Shown: positions 8,235 through 16,909, numbered from the stretch's first letter. The stretch is 22,157 nt of DNA from Paracoccaceae bacterium (GCA_007128995.1 SKWJ01000436.1:1-22157); one strand, 5' to 3'. The notes: generated from the sequence alone by a model not told the origin. Numbers and translations: made by a program.

Positions 8235-8273
8235 CGTCATGATCTGGCGCGTCCGAACAGATCGCGCGGTACA

Positions 8274-10922
8274 ATGACTGCGAACTGGTTCTGGGTGGCG
8301 TATTTCGTCATCGGGCTGCTGATCGTGATCGCAGCCGCGCGCCGCCAGTTTGATGAACCCTCCTGGCTGTCCGATGATCAGCGCAGCATCCGCGGGCTGC
8401 CCCCGGCCGACATTGTGGAACCGCGCCGCTACCGCAATGCGCGGGTGCTGTATATCAGCGTGGTGACACTGGTTTTCGTGGTGCTGTGCGTGTTCCAGCC
8501 CGCGCTTCAGGTGATCATCACCGTGCTGGAGCTGTTTCAGGGCATGGCCATCACGGCGACTGGTCCAACCGGCGGGGCCGTGCCGCTGGTGCTTGGCGAT
8601 GATGAAGCCGGGGCAAGCGTCTTTACCCAGGCCCAGAGCATGCAGACGCGGTCGGAATTTCCGATCCTGATCTCGCTGGCCATGGTCGCTGCCATGCGCA
8701 TCCCCCTGATCCAGCGGGTCGAGCAGGGTTTGCGCAGCTTTGCCCATGGGCGCTACGGTATTCCCACCAGTTCCGAAACGCTGCACCGCAGGCTGAGCAT
8801 GGCGGCGATCGATCTTGACAGTCTGGATGCGGCGCTTCAGGCCGACCCGAATTCGGAACCTGTCGGCGCGGCAATCCGCGCCCATGTCGAAGCCGCGCAT
8901 CAGATCCTTGGCTCGGGCGTCAGTCGGCCCGCAATGGCCGATCAGTTGACCAAGATCATCGCCTATCGGATCTGGCTGCGTGATCATCGGGTCTGGCCCG
9001 CTGCCGATGTCTTTCCCGCAGCACCAACGCTGGCGCGCTGGCATGAGCGCGTGATGGACGAGATCAACGCGGTCGAGCAGGATCTGGCGCTGCTCTCGGA
9101 TGACGAGATCCGCTGGACAGATGCCGAAGTCAGCGCCGACAAGGCGGCAGCAATGCGCCGTATCCGGCGCGAACGCTGGGAACGCTGCGTGGCAGAGATC
9201 AGACGCCTGTGCGGAGAGGTCTGTTCGCTGATCGTGCTGATCGACCAGCGCTCGGCGCTGCCGGATGCATCGCATCCGACGGCCGGGCCGCTGCGGGCGC
9301 TGCTGTACGATCTTCACCGCGAAGATGCCGATACCAGCCCGCTTGTCGATCGGTTGCTGATGCTGGTGCTGCTGGTCCCTGTGATCAGCGGTCTTGCGGG
9401 GATGTATCGCGCCTTGGGCTGGCAGCGCATTGCGGCAGAACTGGGAATAGCCGATCCGGTGGGGCGGTCGTTCGATCCGGGGGCAATGGGCCTTGAATTC
9501 GCCATCAGCGGGCTGACGATTTATGGCACGGCGGCGCTGGTCGGCGGGCTGGTGCTGGGGCGCAGTCAGGCAAGGCAGACCCATCGGCGGGGCCGTGGCC
9601 CGGTTTTGCCGGGGCTGATCGGGGTGTTTCTGATCTGCTTTCTGGCGGTGGCGCTGGCCTATGGCCTGCAACTGACACTGGTGCATGCGATCCGGCTGGG
9701 CTGGGATGCCAGCAAAATCGTGCTCTGGCTGCGCGGGATCGAAGGTTCTGAAGGTTGGTTCTGGGCGGCACAGGCGGTGATGGGCGGGGTGTTCGGCCTG
9801 TTTGTCGCGCTGATCACCATCGCCCGGCTGGAAGGATGGCGCAGATCCGCGCGCCTGGGTGTGTCGGTGGTCTTTGTCGGGGTCATGGCGCTCGCAGGGC
9901 TGGTGCTGGCCGTCTACTTTGTCGATTTCCGGCATGCGCTGACATTGCAGTTGCATATGCAGCTCTATCCGGTGCTGACAGCGATTCTCGCCTTGGTGGC
10001 TGTGGTGCTGCTGGGGCTTGGGCGGCGGGCGCCTGCGGCACAGTCGGTGGCCGTGCCACTTGCGGTCGGGCATGGGGCGGCCCTGGTGGCGGCGCTTCTG
10101 GTGCTGGCACCAGGGCCGCTGGCGTCGGAAACGACGGTGCTGCGCATCGGGATGCGTGTCGATGCAAAGCCTTTCGCCTGGCGGGATGAGACAGATGCCT
10201 TCCGGGGGTTTCTGGTCGATCTGTGCCGCGAAGGCGTGGCGCGGACCGGACGGCAATATGAGGAAGTCGCGATTTCGTCCACCGATCGGTTTGATCCTGA
10301 TCTGGCGCTGGATCTGGTCTGCGATCCGACAACGATCACCCGCGCCCGCGCGGCGCGGCATGATTTCACACCGCTGATATTCATCGCCAATGGGGGCTTT
10401 GTCACCAATCCGTCGGCGCAACCCCTGACAGAGGCGGCCCGCAACGCGGCAGATTGTGCCGAACCGGGCGCCGAGGTTGCCATCGGCGCGGGCCTGCTTG
10501 AAGGGACAACGGCTGTGGCCGCCTTTGCCCGCGCGCAATCTGATCGCGGTGTGCTGCCGGTCGCCCCCGACACCACCTTGTGCCGCATCGGTGTGCACAG
10601 CCATGCAGACGGGATCGCCCGCCTTTGCGCCGGAGAGTTGCGCCATTATTTCGGAGATATCGACATTCTGCGCGCCTATGTCGAAGATCATCAGGGCTGC
10701 ACGGCCGAATTGCACCCGACCTTCCGCACATATGAACCCTATGCGCTGATCCTCGCCGCGCCCGATGCCGAGTTTCGCCGTGCCTTTATGGCTGCGTTCT
10801 ATGGGCTGTTTGCCGATGGCAGCGTCATGCGCGCCTATGACGCGAATTTCGGTACCGCCCGCGCGCCTTCTGAAGCGCTGGATCTGCTGTTTCGGATGCT
10901 GCGAATCCCCGCCGGGCAATAA
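8274..10922 (+). CDS. Polytopic membrane protein with C-terminal periplasmic solute-binding domain (unrecognised architecture)
   Basis: 882 residues. I do not recognise the N-terminal part. Hydrophobic segments lie near residues 4-22, 58-86, 129-147, 360-380, 405-428, 445-472, 496-516, 527-550, 563-583 and 594-616. A charged helical region of about 210 residues (150-359) lies between the third and fourth segments and is probably cytoplasmic. Residues 619-880 resemble a type-3 (amino-acid type) periplasmic binding protein: a TVLRIGMRVDAKPF start, FRGFLVDLCREG, the family hallmark DLVCDPTTITRARA followed by HDFTPLIF, and FFxLFADGS-like C-terminal helices. This domain has six cysteines (651, 683, 728, 770, 785, 809), suggesting disulfides and a periplasmic location. 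The start ATG at 8274 has no good ribosome site and overlaps the stop of a 12-codon frame (8239-8277), hinting at coupled translation. It could be a receptor, a channel or a transporter. The next gene is convergent. Confidence 0.85.
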   Translation: MTANWFWVAYFVIGLLIVIAAARRQFDEPSWLSDDQRSIRGLPPADIVEPRRYRNARVLYISVVTLVFVVLCVFQPALQVIITVLELFQGMAITATGPTGGAVPLVLGDDEAGASVFTQAQSMQTRSEFPILISLAMVAAMRIPLIQRVEQGLRSFAHGRYGIPTSSETLHRRLSMAAIDLDSLDAALQADPNSEPVGAAIRAHVEAAHQILGSGVSRPAMADQLTKIIAYRIWLRDHRVWPAADVFPAAPTLARWHERVMDEINAVEQDLALLSDDEIRWTDAEVSADKAAAMRRIRRERWERCVAEIRRLCGEVCSLIVLIDQRSALPDASHPTAGPLRALLYDLHREDADTSPLVDRLLMLVLLVPVISGLAGMYRALGWQRIAAELGIADPVGRSFDPGAMGLEFAISGLTIYGTAALVGGLVLGRSQARQTHRRGRGPVLPGLIGVFLICFLAVALAYGLQLTLVHAIRLGWDASKIVLWLRGIEGSEGWFWAAQAVMGGVFGLFVALITIARLEGWRRSARLGVSVVFVGVMALAGLVLAVYFVDFRHALTLQLHMQLYPVLTAILALVAVVLLGLGRRAPAAQSVAVPLAVGHGAALVAALLVLAPGPLASETTVLRIGMRVDAKPFAWRDETDAFRGFLVDLCREGVARTGRQYEEVAISSTDRFDPDLALDLVCDPTTITRARAARHDFTPLIFIANGGFVTNPSAQPLTEAARNAADCAEPGAEVAIGAGLLEGTTAVAAFARAQSDRGVLPVAPDTTLCRIGVHSHADGIARLCAGELRHYFGDIDILRAYVEDHQGCTAELHPTFRTYEPYALILAAPDAEFRRAFMAAFYGLFADGSVMRAYDANFGTARAPSEALDLLFRMLRIPAGQ

Positions 10923-10923
10923 T

Positions 10924-10957
10924 GCGGGGGTGCGCGGACTGGTGCGCATTCACCCGC
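10924..10957. terminator. Imperfect hairpin in a convergent gene junction
   Basis: The 36-base gap between two converging stop codons holds GCGGGGGTG and CACCCGC, which can pair with two bulged G residues around a loop of about 18 bases. No T-run flanks it on either strand. It may serve as a weak bidirectional terminator; support is limited. Confidence 0.25.
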
Positions 10958-10958
10958 C

Positions 10959-11855
10959 TCAGCGTCGCGCGACCGCCAGGGTTGCGATTATGATGATGGC
11001 CGCACCTGCCATCATCGCGACAGTGGGCACTTCCCCGAAAAACAGATAGCCGACTGCGGTTGACAGCACCAGCGAAGCATAGCCCAACGGCCCCAGCACG
11101 CCCGCCTCGCCCCAGTGATGCGCGCGCAGGAAACAGTATTGCGCGGCTTGCGCAAAGCCGCCGATCAGCACCAGCACTGGCCATGCCGCGCCGGGGGCCT
11201 GCCATGTCCAGATCGCGGGCAAGGCAGTGACGGCAGCAACCCCGCCAGTATAGGCCAGCATCATCGTCAGCGCGGGTTCCCCCCGCATCTGGCGGGTCAC
11301 GATAACCGCCCCGGTTCCTGCGAAAACAGTGATCAGCAGCGCCCATAATCCGGCATTCACGGCCAGCGCGCCTGGTTGCACGGCCACCAGAACCCCGATC
11401 AGCCCACCCCCTCCGGCCAGCCAATGGGCCGGGCGCACGCGTTCGCGCAACAGCAAGGCTGCCATCGCCATCAGGATCAGGGGCCGCGTGAAGCTGATCG
11501 CGGTGAACAGCGCCAGCGGCAGCCGCGCGATGGCGAAAAAGCTTGTCACGATGGCCGTGGCTGACAGAAGCACACGCAGCAGATGCAGCCCCGGGCGCGA
11601 CATGCGAAGCTCTGCACGGCCCTGCCACAGAAACGGGGCCAGCAGCACAAGTCCGGTCATGGCGCGGATGAACACGATCTGAACCGCCGAAAACTCGGCG
11701 CCCATCGCCTTGACAATGGCAAGCGCCCAGATGTTCAGCCCCATATCGGCCAGCAACCATGCCCCCCCGCGCAGATTGTCGCGCGGGGGGGCTGTCTTGG
11801 GGCAGGCAGGATCGGGCAGGGCAGGGCCGGGGCCGGGGCGCGGAACGTTTGACAC
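10959..11855 (-). CDS. EamA/DMT-family membrane transporter
   Basis: Drug/metabolite transporter superfamily permease with two EamA repeats and about ten membrane helices. Typical motifs are visible: the AVQIVFIRAMTGLVLLAP first repeat, ATAIVTSFFAIARLPLALFT and ISFTRPLILMAMAALLLRE ending in the Arg-Glu, and, in the second repeat, FLRAHHWGEAGVLGPLGYA and VGYLFFGEVPT. The family includes exporters of amino acids, nucleosides and metabolites; substrate cannot be assigned. The GTG start at 11855 abuts the TAG stop of the upstream PIG-L gene with no gap, so it is likely translated by coupling. The first 30 residues are proline-rich and weakly conserved, so the start could lie slightly downstream. 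Position third in the ROK-PIG-L-EamA unit suggests it exports a product or moves a substrate of the same pathway. Confidence 0.88.
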   Translation of the reverse strand: MSNVPRPGPGPALPDPACPKTAPPRDNLRGGAWLLADMGLNIWALAIVKAMGAEFSAVQIVFIRAMTGLVLLAPFLWQGRAELRMSRPGLHLLRVLLSATAIVTSFFAIARLPLALFTAISFTRPLILMAMAALLLRERVRPAHWLAGGGGLIGVLVAVQPGALAVNAGLWALLITVFAGTGAVIVTRQMRGEPALTMMLAYTGGVAAVTALPAIWTWQAPGAAWPVLVLIGGFAQAAQYCFLRAHHWGEAGVLGPLGYASLVLSTAVGYLFFGEVPTVAMMAGAAIIIIATLAVARR

Positions 11856-14210
11856 CTAGGGTTGCCTGGCAACCGGCGGTACGCGCGGCGCAATCATATT
11901 GGCCATCAGCCGGAACCCGCCGGGCACAAGGCCCTCCATCTGCAGATGCACGATCAACGCGCAATGCGTGTGGCGGCCTTTTCCGATCTCCGCCGACAGC
12001 AGCGCGCCGCGATGCGGGGCTTCCTCCGGATCGGCCATTTCAAGCAGCGGGGTATAGGCGCTGTCCCAGCTTTTGGCAAAATAAAGGCCGCGTTCCTTCA
12101 CCCAGCCTGCCCAGTCCTCGGGGCCAAGCGGGTTCGGGCCTGTCAGCACCGGATGATCCGGGGCCAGATGCGTGACCTGTGCGCTTTCATCCGTCACGCG
12201 CCAGCGCAGCGAGGGTTGGCCAATCTCCAGCCGCGCGGGCGGGGTCTGATCAGGGGTCCAGTTGTCCCAGGGCCGGTGATACAGCGTGACCAGCGTGCCG
12301 CCCTGTGCAACCCACTGATGCAGCGCAGGCAGGGCCGCTGCCAGCGCAGGCCTTGCCTTCATCGCAAAGATCCCGATCACCAGCGTGTCCAGACCAGCGA
12401 AGCTGTCAGACCCGAGCGCGCTGTCTGTCAGGCTTTCGACCTCTGCACCCATCGCGCGCATCCAGTGATCGACACGGTCATTCCCGCCGCCGATATAACC
12501 CACACGCGCAGGCGCCAGCGCGACATCCGCCACGCGCAGGCGCAGCTCCGCAGGGGCAGTATGCACAAGCGGCCCGGTATGTGGATAGTCGATGCGCGTC
12601 GCCACCATAGCCGGATTGCCCGCAAATGTGATGCCAAGCTGGTGCAGCCCGGGTTCCGGATCAGCGGGCGGCGTCAGGTGCAGCCCGCCTGTGCTGGCTG
12701 TGCTGTCCCATCCCGGCAGCGGGGGCAGGGCAGCGCCGTCGCTCAGGCGCAGGCTCAGCGCGCGGGGGGCGCGTTTGTTGACAAAGACCGCATCGGGGGA
12801 AACCCGGGCCTCGGCCGCGGGCAGCACATGCAGCGGGGTTTCAGGGGGCATCAGCATGGTCAGTTCTGCCCCTGCGACTGTCAGGCGCAGCGCGATATTG
12901 ACAGGCCCCTGCGGGCCACCGGGGGCATGATGCACCGGATAGGGGTCGGCAGGGGGTGCATCGGCAGGGATAAGGATCTGTCCTGCCTCTTCACTCCAGC
13001 CCGCCGGCATCACCCATTGCGCCTGCGCGCCAAGCTGCCCTTGCGCCGGGGCGTAGAGCGTCAGAGTTGCGTAAACCGAGGTTCCGGGGCGGGCGATATC
13101 GGGGGCAAACCGGCCTTCAACCCGTATCCCGGCAGACAGCCGGATGACATGGGCAAGCTGCCCTTCCAGCCGCGCCAGCCGGTGCAACACGGTATCGGCC
13201 AACGCCTCGGGGCAGGCGGCGCGCAGCGCGCGCAAGGCCAGCAGCGCCTGACCCGCCCCGGCCAGCACCGCGCTGCGATCGGGAAAGGCGGCAACAGTCT
13301 GGCCAAGCGCCGCATCAAGATCGCCCGCAAGGGGCAGGTCCGGGGCAAGGGCGGCAAAGCTGCCGGGCAGGTTGTCCGTGATCGCGCCCTGATCCGGGCC
13401 AACCGTGCTGAAGGCCAGATGCAGCGGCCATCCCGGCCCTTCTTCCGGGCCGACCCAGCGCCCCATGCCCTGCGTGGCGTGAAAGACACGCGAGTGCTGG
13501 CCGATTTCAGCCCAGCTCCACCCCGAAAGCGGCTCGTACCCGGTGCCGGGAATGCGCATTGTCTCGGGCGGCGGAGGCAGGTCGTCATCATAGGCAGTGC
13601 CCGCGCCCGACCATGCGGGCAGATACAGCTTCGAGACCTGCCATGGCGCGCCCTCGGCCTGAAATTCCGGATCGGCGGCAGCGGCGATCACCTCATGGGC
13701 GGCCTGTGTCATGGCGCGGTGATGGCCATGCTGGCCGGGGCTGTCCAGAAAGGTGGGGCAGATGATATCGGGCCGGTCGGCGCGGATAATCTCCACGAAA
13801 CGCCGCAGGGTGCGGGCATGGCCCCATTTTGCCAGCGTTTCGGTGCCGGATTTCGAAAATCCGAAATCGGTGATGCTGTCTTCGGGGCTTTCAGACAGCC
13901 AGTGCATCTCCAGCCCCAGCACATCGCAGGCGCGGGCCATTTCGGCTGTGCGCAGGGTTCCCAGAACTGTGCCTGCCTCGCGGCCAAGGTCGTTCTGCCC
14001 ACCTTCCCCGCGGGTCGAGCAGGCGCAGGAAACAGACAGCCCGTCGCGCAGCGCAAGTGCTGCCAGCATGCCGCTGGTTTCGTCATCCGGATGCGCGCCC
14101 GTGTTCATGAATCGCACAATGCCCCGCAAGGGCTGCAGCGCGCGCCACAGAAGCAGGGCTTCGGGGGCGCGGCGTTGCGCCTCTATGCGGGCAGCGTCGG
14201 TCAGGGGCAT
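11856..14210 (-). CDS. PIG-L family deacetylase with C-terminal amidotransferase-like domain
   Basis: Zinc-dependent LmbE/PIG-L family N-deacetylase. The family removes acyl groups, mostly acetyl from amino sugars, as in mycothiol, bacillithiol and GPI-anchor synthesis. From the ATG at 14210 the protein has 784 residues. Zinc-site motifs are AHPDDE (39-44) and HGHH (161-164); STRGEGGQNDLG (65-76) is also typical. A central beta-rich region (about 330-560) follows. A C-terminal domain from about residue 565, starting VGYIGGGNDRVDHWMRAMGA and including LDTLVIGIFAMKARPAL, looks like a class-I amidotransferase fold lacking an obvious catalytic triad. The frame stays open upstream to 14312, but that part overlaps the ROK gene and lacks family sequence; AAAGG precedes the ATG at 14210. 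No secretion signal is seen, so it is likely cytoplasmic. It sits 40 bases downstream of the ROK gene and directly before the EamA gene. Confidence 0.88.
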   Translation of the reverse strand: MPLTDAARIEAQRRAPEALLLWRALQPLRGIVRFMNTGAHPDDETSGMLAALALRDGLSVSCACSTRGEGGQNDLGREAGTVLGTLRTAEMARACDVLGLEMHWLSESPEDSITDFGFSKSGTETLAKWGHARTLRRFVEIIRADRPDIICPTFLDSPGQHGHHRAMTQAAHEVIAAAADPEFQAEGAPWQVSKLYLPAWSGAGTAYDDDLPPPPETMRIPGTGYEPLSGWSWAEIGQHSRVFHATQGMGRWVGPEEGPGWPLHLAFSTVGPDQGAITDNLPGSFAALAPDLPLAGDLDAALGQTVAAFPDRSAVLAGAGQALLALRALRAACPEALADTVLHRLARLEGQLAHVIRLSAGIRVEGRFAPDIARPGTSVYATLTLYAPAQGQLGAQAQWVMPAGWSEEAGQILIPADAPPADPYPVHHAPGGPQGPVNIALRLTVAGAELTMLMPPETPLHVLPAAEARVSPDAVFVNKRAPRALSLRLSDGAALPPLPGWDSTASTGGLHLTPPADPEPGLHQLGITFAGNPAMVATRIDYPHTGPLVHTAPAELRLRVADVALAPARVGYIGGGNDRVDHWMRAMGAEVESLTDSALGSDSFAGLDTLVIGIFAMKARPALAAALPALHQWVAQGGTLVTLYHRPWDNWTPDQTPPARLEIGQPSLRWRVTDESAQVTHLAPDHPVLTGPNPLGPEDWAGWVKERGLYFAKSWDSAYTPLLEMADPEEAPHRGALLSAEIGKGRHTHCALIVHLQMEGLVPGGFRLMANMIAPRVPPVARQP

Positions 14211-14250
14211 GAGGGGGCCTTTCTGTTGAACTTTGACAGGGGGCGGGGCG

Positions 14251-15468
14251 TCATGAAGTGGCGTCCAGCCGGGGCGTGATCGTGTCATGGATAACAAGGG
14301 CCGCACCGCCAAGCGCGCCCGTCATCCTGCCGGACGTACCACGCAAGACGCGCGGATGGCTGCGTTCGGCGCGGCGCGCAACTGACCCGCGCGGCAGATC
14401 AAGCCGGCCGACAAGCGCGTCCAGCACGCTGTCAGGCAGTGCGCCCCCCAGCACCACGGCTTGCGGATCAAAGATATTCTCCAGCGTTCCGATCACAGGG
14501 GCGAGCAGATGTGCCGCCTGATCCAGCCACTCTGCCAGCCCCGGATCGCCTGAGGCCAGCAAGTCTGGCGCAATGCGGTCCGTCTGGCCGCCGCCGCGTG
14601 GTGTTGCAGGTGACAGCAACCCGCGTTCGGCAAGATAGCGGCGCAGTGCCATGCGGCTGGCATATTGTTCCAGACAGCCGCGATTGCCGCAGTCACAGGT
14701 CAGCCCGTCGGGCACGACCATGACATGCCCGATCTCGCCGGCATTGCCAAAGGCGCCGCGCAAGGGCTGGCCCTGACTGATCACACCCAGTCCCAGCCCG
14801 GCCCCGAAATAGAGATAGCAGAAACTGTCCAGCCCCTGCGCCGCGCCGCGCATCGCTTCGCCTATGGCGGCGGCGGTCGCGTCTTTTTCGACAATCACCG
14901 GCAGGCCGAGCGCGCGTTCGGCGCGGGCGGCGGCGTTGTCCAGCCCCTCCCATCCCTGCAGCACGGTCGCACCTGCGGCACTCAGACCCTCGACACCAAA
15001 CGGGCCGGGCAGCACCAGACCTGCGCCCAGAAGGGGCGCGGGGCTATGGGCCTGCGCCTCTTGCGTGGTGCGCGCCATGGCCGCGAAAACCGAATCGGGG
15101 TCTGACGCCGGCAAGGCGGCATGTGCCTGCCACAGCATTTCGCCTGCAAGATCGGTAAGTGCCGTGACCAGCGCGTCGGGGCGGACTTCGAAACCCAGCG
15201 CAGTCGCGCCGGCCGGGTTGAAAGTATACAGCACCGGCGGCTGCCCACGCGCCGACCGCCTGCGCCCGGCGGGCAGCACAAGCCCATCCTGTTCCAGTTC
15301 CGCAATCAGATTCGAGACGGCCTGCGTGCTCAGCCCGCTGGAGCGGGCAATTTCGGCCCGCCCTGCGCCATCATGCAACTGCACATAGCCCAGCACGACC
15401 TTGCGGTTATGCGCTTTCGTGCGTTCGGCATTGGTGCCGGCGATCTGGTTCTTGCGCGGGGTCGGCAT
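14251..15468 (-). CDS. ROK-family transcriptional regulator
   Basis: NagC/XylR-type repressor that joins an N-terminal winged-helix DNA-binding domain to a sugar-kinase-like sensing domain. The helix-turn-helix spans about residues 35-62 (GRAEIARSSGLSTQAVSNLI), with the wing near GRRRSARGQPP. The ROK domain has the GEIGH segment (244-248) and the zinc motif CDCGNRGC (258-265), with His248 as the likely fourth ligand. EKDATAAAIGE (194-204) corresponds to the sugar and phosphate region of ROK kinases, with Lys where many have Asn. The length of 405 residues is typical. The ATG at 15468 lies 147 bases from the divergent binding-protein gene. An AT-rich palindrome and a promoter lie in that gap, so it probably represses both itself and the ABC operon until a sugar ligand binds. 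Confidence 0.93.
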   Translation of the reverse strand: MPTPRKNQIAGTNAERTKAHNRKVVLGYVQLHDGAGRAEIARSSGLSTQAVSNLIAELEQDGLVLPAGRRRSARGQPPVLYTFNPAGATALGFEVRPDALVTALTDLAGEMLWQAHAALPASDPDSVFAAMARTTQEAQAHSPAPLLGAGLVLPGPFGVEGLSAAGATVLQGWEGLDNAAARAERALGLPVIVEKDATAAAIGEAMRGAAQGLDSFCYLYFGAGLGLGVISQGQPLRGAFGNAGEIGHVMVVPDGLTCDCGNRGCLEQYASRMALRRYLAERGLLSPATPRGGGQTDRIAPDLLASGDPGLAEWLDQAAHLLAPVIGTLENIFDPQAVVLGGALPDSVLDALVGRLDLPRGSVARRAERSHPRVLRGTSGRMTGALGGAALVIHDTITPRLDATS

Positions 15469-15485
15469 GGACTTAACTCAAAAGA

Positions 15486-15497
15486 ATTTAATTAAGT
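15486..15497. promoter_or_regulatory. Candidate ROK operator
   Basis: ATTTAATTAAGT is a 12-bp near-palindrome with one mismatched pair, containing the perfect core TTAATTAA (15488-15495). It stands out in GC-rich DNA and overlaps the -10 box of the ROK gene's promoter. A 9-bp direct repeat, AACTCAAAA, occurs beside it at 15475-15483 and again at 15529-15537. AT-rich palindromes are usual targets of ROK repressors. Confidence 0.5.
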
Positions 15498-15523
15498 ATT
15501 GATCTTTGGCGCGAAGCCGTCAA
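15495..15523 (-). promoter_or_regulatory. Candidate promoter of the ROK-PIG-L-EamA unit
   Basis: On the minus strand TTGACG (complement of 15518-15523) is followed after exactly 17 bases by AATACT (complement of 15495-15500). Matches to consensus are five of six and four of six. Transcription would begin near 15488, inside the AT-rich palindrome, which fits autorepression. Confidence 0.5.
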
Positions 15524-15615
15524 CACTCAACTCAAAATCGAAGGCCCGGCGCAGGTTTCAAGCGGGCCATCACCCAACAGGCGGACCCCGCCAGCCAACC
15601 GGAGAGGACAAGACC

Positions 15616-16872
15616 ATGACACGCTTCAAGACCATGGCGCTGGGCGCCACCACGAGCCTTGCGACGCTGATGGCGGCACAGGCTGCACAGGCTGTCGAGA
15701 TTGAGTATTGGCAATATATTTTCGACACCCGCGTTCAGGCCATGGACACGCTGATCGAGCGGTTTCAGGAGGAAAACCCCGGCATAACCGTGCGTCATTC
15801 CACCTTCCCGCTGGCCGATTACCGCACCCGCCTTGCGGCGGCCATTCCAGCCGGGCAGGGGCCAGATGTGATGCAGCTGTTCTATGGCTGGCTCGATGCC
15901 TATGTGGATGCCGATCTGGTGCAACCCCTGCCAAGTGATGTATTTGCGCCAGAAATGATCGAGGCAGAGTTCTTTCCGATGGTCGAGGCGATGAAGCGCG
16001 ATGGCGCCTATATGGCGCTTCCCACTGCTGTCCGCTCGTTGGCGCTGTTTTACAACAACCGGCTGATGGCCGAGGCCGGGTTTGATGCGCCGCCCGAAAC
16101 GCTTGAGGAAATGGTCGAAATGGCCCGCGCCATGACCGTGCGCGACAATTCCGGCAATATCACGCAGGTCGGTATCACGACCGGCATGAATGCACAGGAC
16201 CATCACTGGTTTCGCGAGGTGCTGACGCGCCAGCACGGGGCCGAGCCCTATCTGGATAATTACCGCACTGTCAATTACGCCACCCCCGAGGGCATTGCCG
16301 CATTCGAGTTCTATACCGGGCTGGAACTGACCGAGGAAGTAAGCGTCTCGGGGTTCATGGACGAGCCGCAGGCCGCCTTCCGTGCCGGACGCGCCGGGAT
16401 GCATATTGACGGGTCATTCCGGATCGGAGCACTGGAAGGAACGCGCGGGCTGGACTGGGGCGTTGCCCCGCTGCCCCTCAGCGCCGATGGTGTGGCCGCC
16501 AATTACGGCAGCTACTGGATCAACGCCATAACCCAACGCGCCCAGGGTGAGCGCAAGGACGCGGCGGTGAAATTCATGGAATTCATCGTCTCGGAAGAGG
16601 CGATGCAGCTGTGGCTGGATGTGGTGGGTGAGTTGCCGGCGCGGCCATCCGTGGCGCTGACAGAAGAAAACCTTGCCAATCCTGTCTTTGGCCCGTTCAT
16701 CGAAGGGCTGGATTCTGCGCATACGACGCTTTTTGTGGATGAAACCGCGCAGCGTCAGGTGCTGATGGATGCCGTGCAGCGCGTGCTGCTGGAAGGGATG
16801 TCCCCGGCCGAAAGCCTGACCATCGCGCAAGAGGCTGAGCAGGAAATCATTGACCGGCTGACGGCCAACTGA
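15616..16872 (+). CDS. Carbohydrate ABC transporter substrate-binding protein (family 1)
   Basis: Periplasmic binding protein that delivers a sugar or sugar conjugate to the permeases encoded downstream. The signal peptide covers residues 1-26 and ends at AQA; the mature protein begins VEIEYWQYIF. Family-1 features include the opening beta-strand and the helix after it (IERFQEENPGITV), the segment AIPAGQGPDVMQLF, LALFYNNRLMAEAGFDAPPET, which is a standard cleft-region motif, and FRAGRAGMHIDGSFRIGAL. The 418-residue length fits. I chose the ATG at 15616 because GGAGAGG lies eight bases upstream; the same frame is open further upstream, but that part lies in the regulatory region. It is first in the operon and is followed by a strong hairpin. 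Family assignment is firm; the ligand is unknown. Confidence 0.95.
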   Translation: MTRFKTMALGATTSLATLMAAQAAQAVEIEYWQYIFDTRVQAMDTLIERFQEENPGITVRHSTFPLADYRTRLAAAIPAGQGPDVMQLFYGWLDAYVDADLVQPLPSDVFAPEMIEAEFFPMVEAMKRDGAYMALPTAVRSLALFYNNRLMAEAGFDAPPETLEEMVEMARAMTVRDNSGNITQVGITTGMNAQDHHWFREVLTRQHGAEPYLDNYRTVNYATPEGIAAFEFYTGLELTEEVSVSGFMDEPQAAFRAGRAGMHIDGSFRIGALEGTRGLDWGVAPLPLSADGVAANYGSYWINAITQRAQGERKDAAVKFMEFIVSEEAMQLWLDVVGELPARPSVALTEENLANPVFGPFIEGLDSAHTTLFVDETAQRQVLMDAVQRVLLEGMSPAESLTIAQEAEQEIIDRLTAN

Positions 16873-16909
16873 CGCCCATCGCTTGCGGCGGGGTGCTGCC
16901 CGCCCGAAT

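Noticed and set aside
8239..8277. The 12-codon frame as a gene in its own right.
   Set aside because: It is too short and has no recognisable product; its only interest is a possible coupling role, noted as a finding.
8064..10949. A minus-strand open frame of 961 codons, longer than the sense gene it overlaps.
   Set aside because: Its product is rich in His, Gln, Arg and Pro with no domain logic, while the plus frame shows membrane helices and a binding domain. It is an antisense artefact of GC-rich codon use.
11862..14279. A plus-strand open frame of about 805 codons.
   Set aside because: It is antisense to the PIG-L gene, which has intact zinc motifs; the product resembles no protein family.
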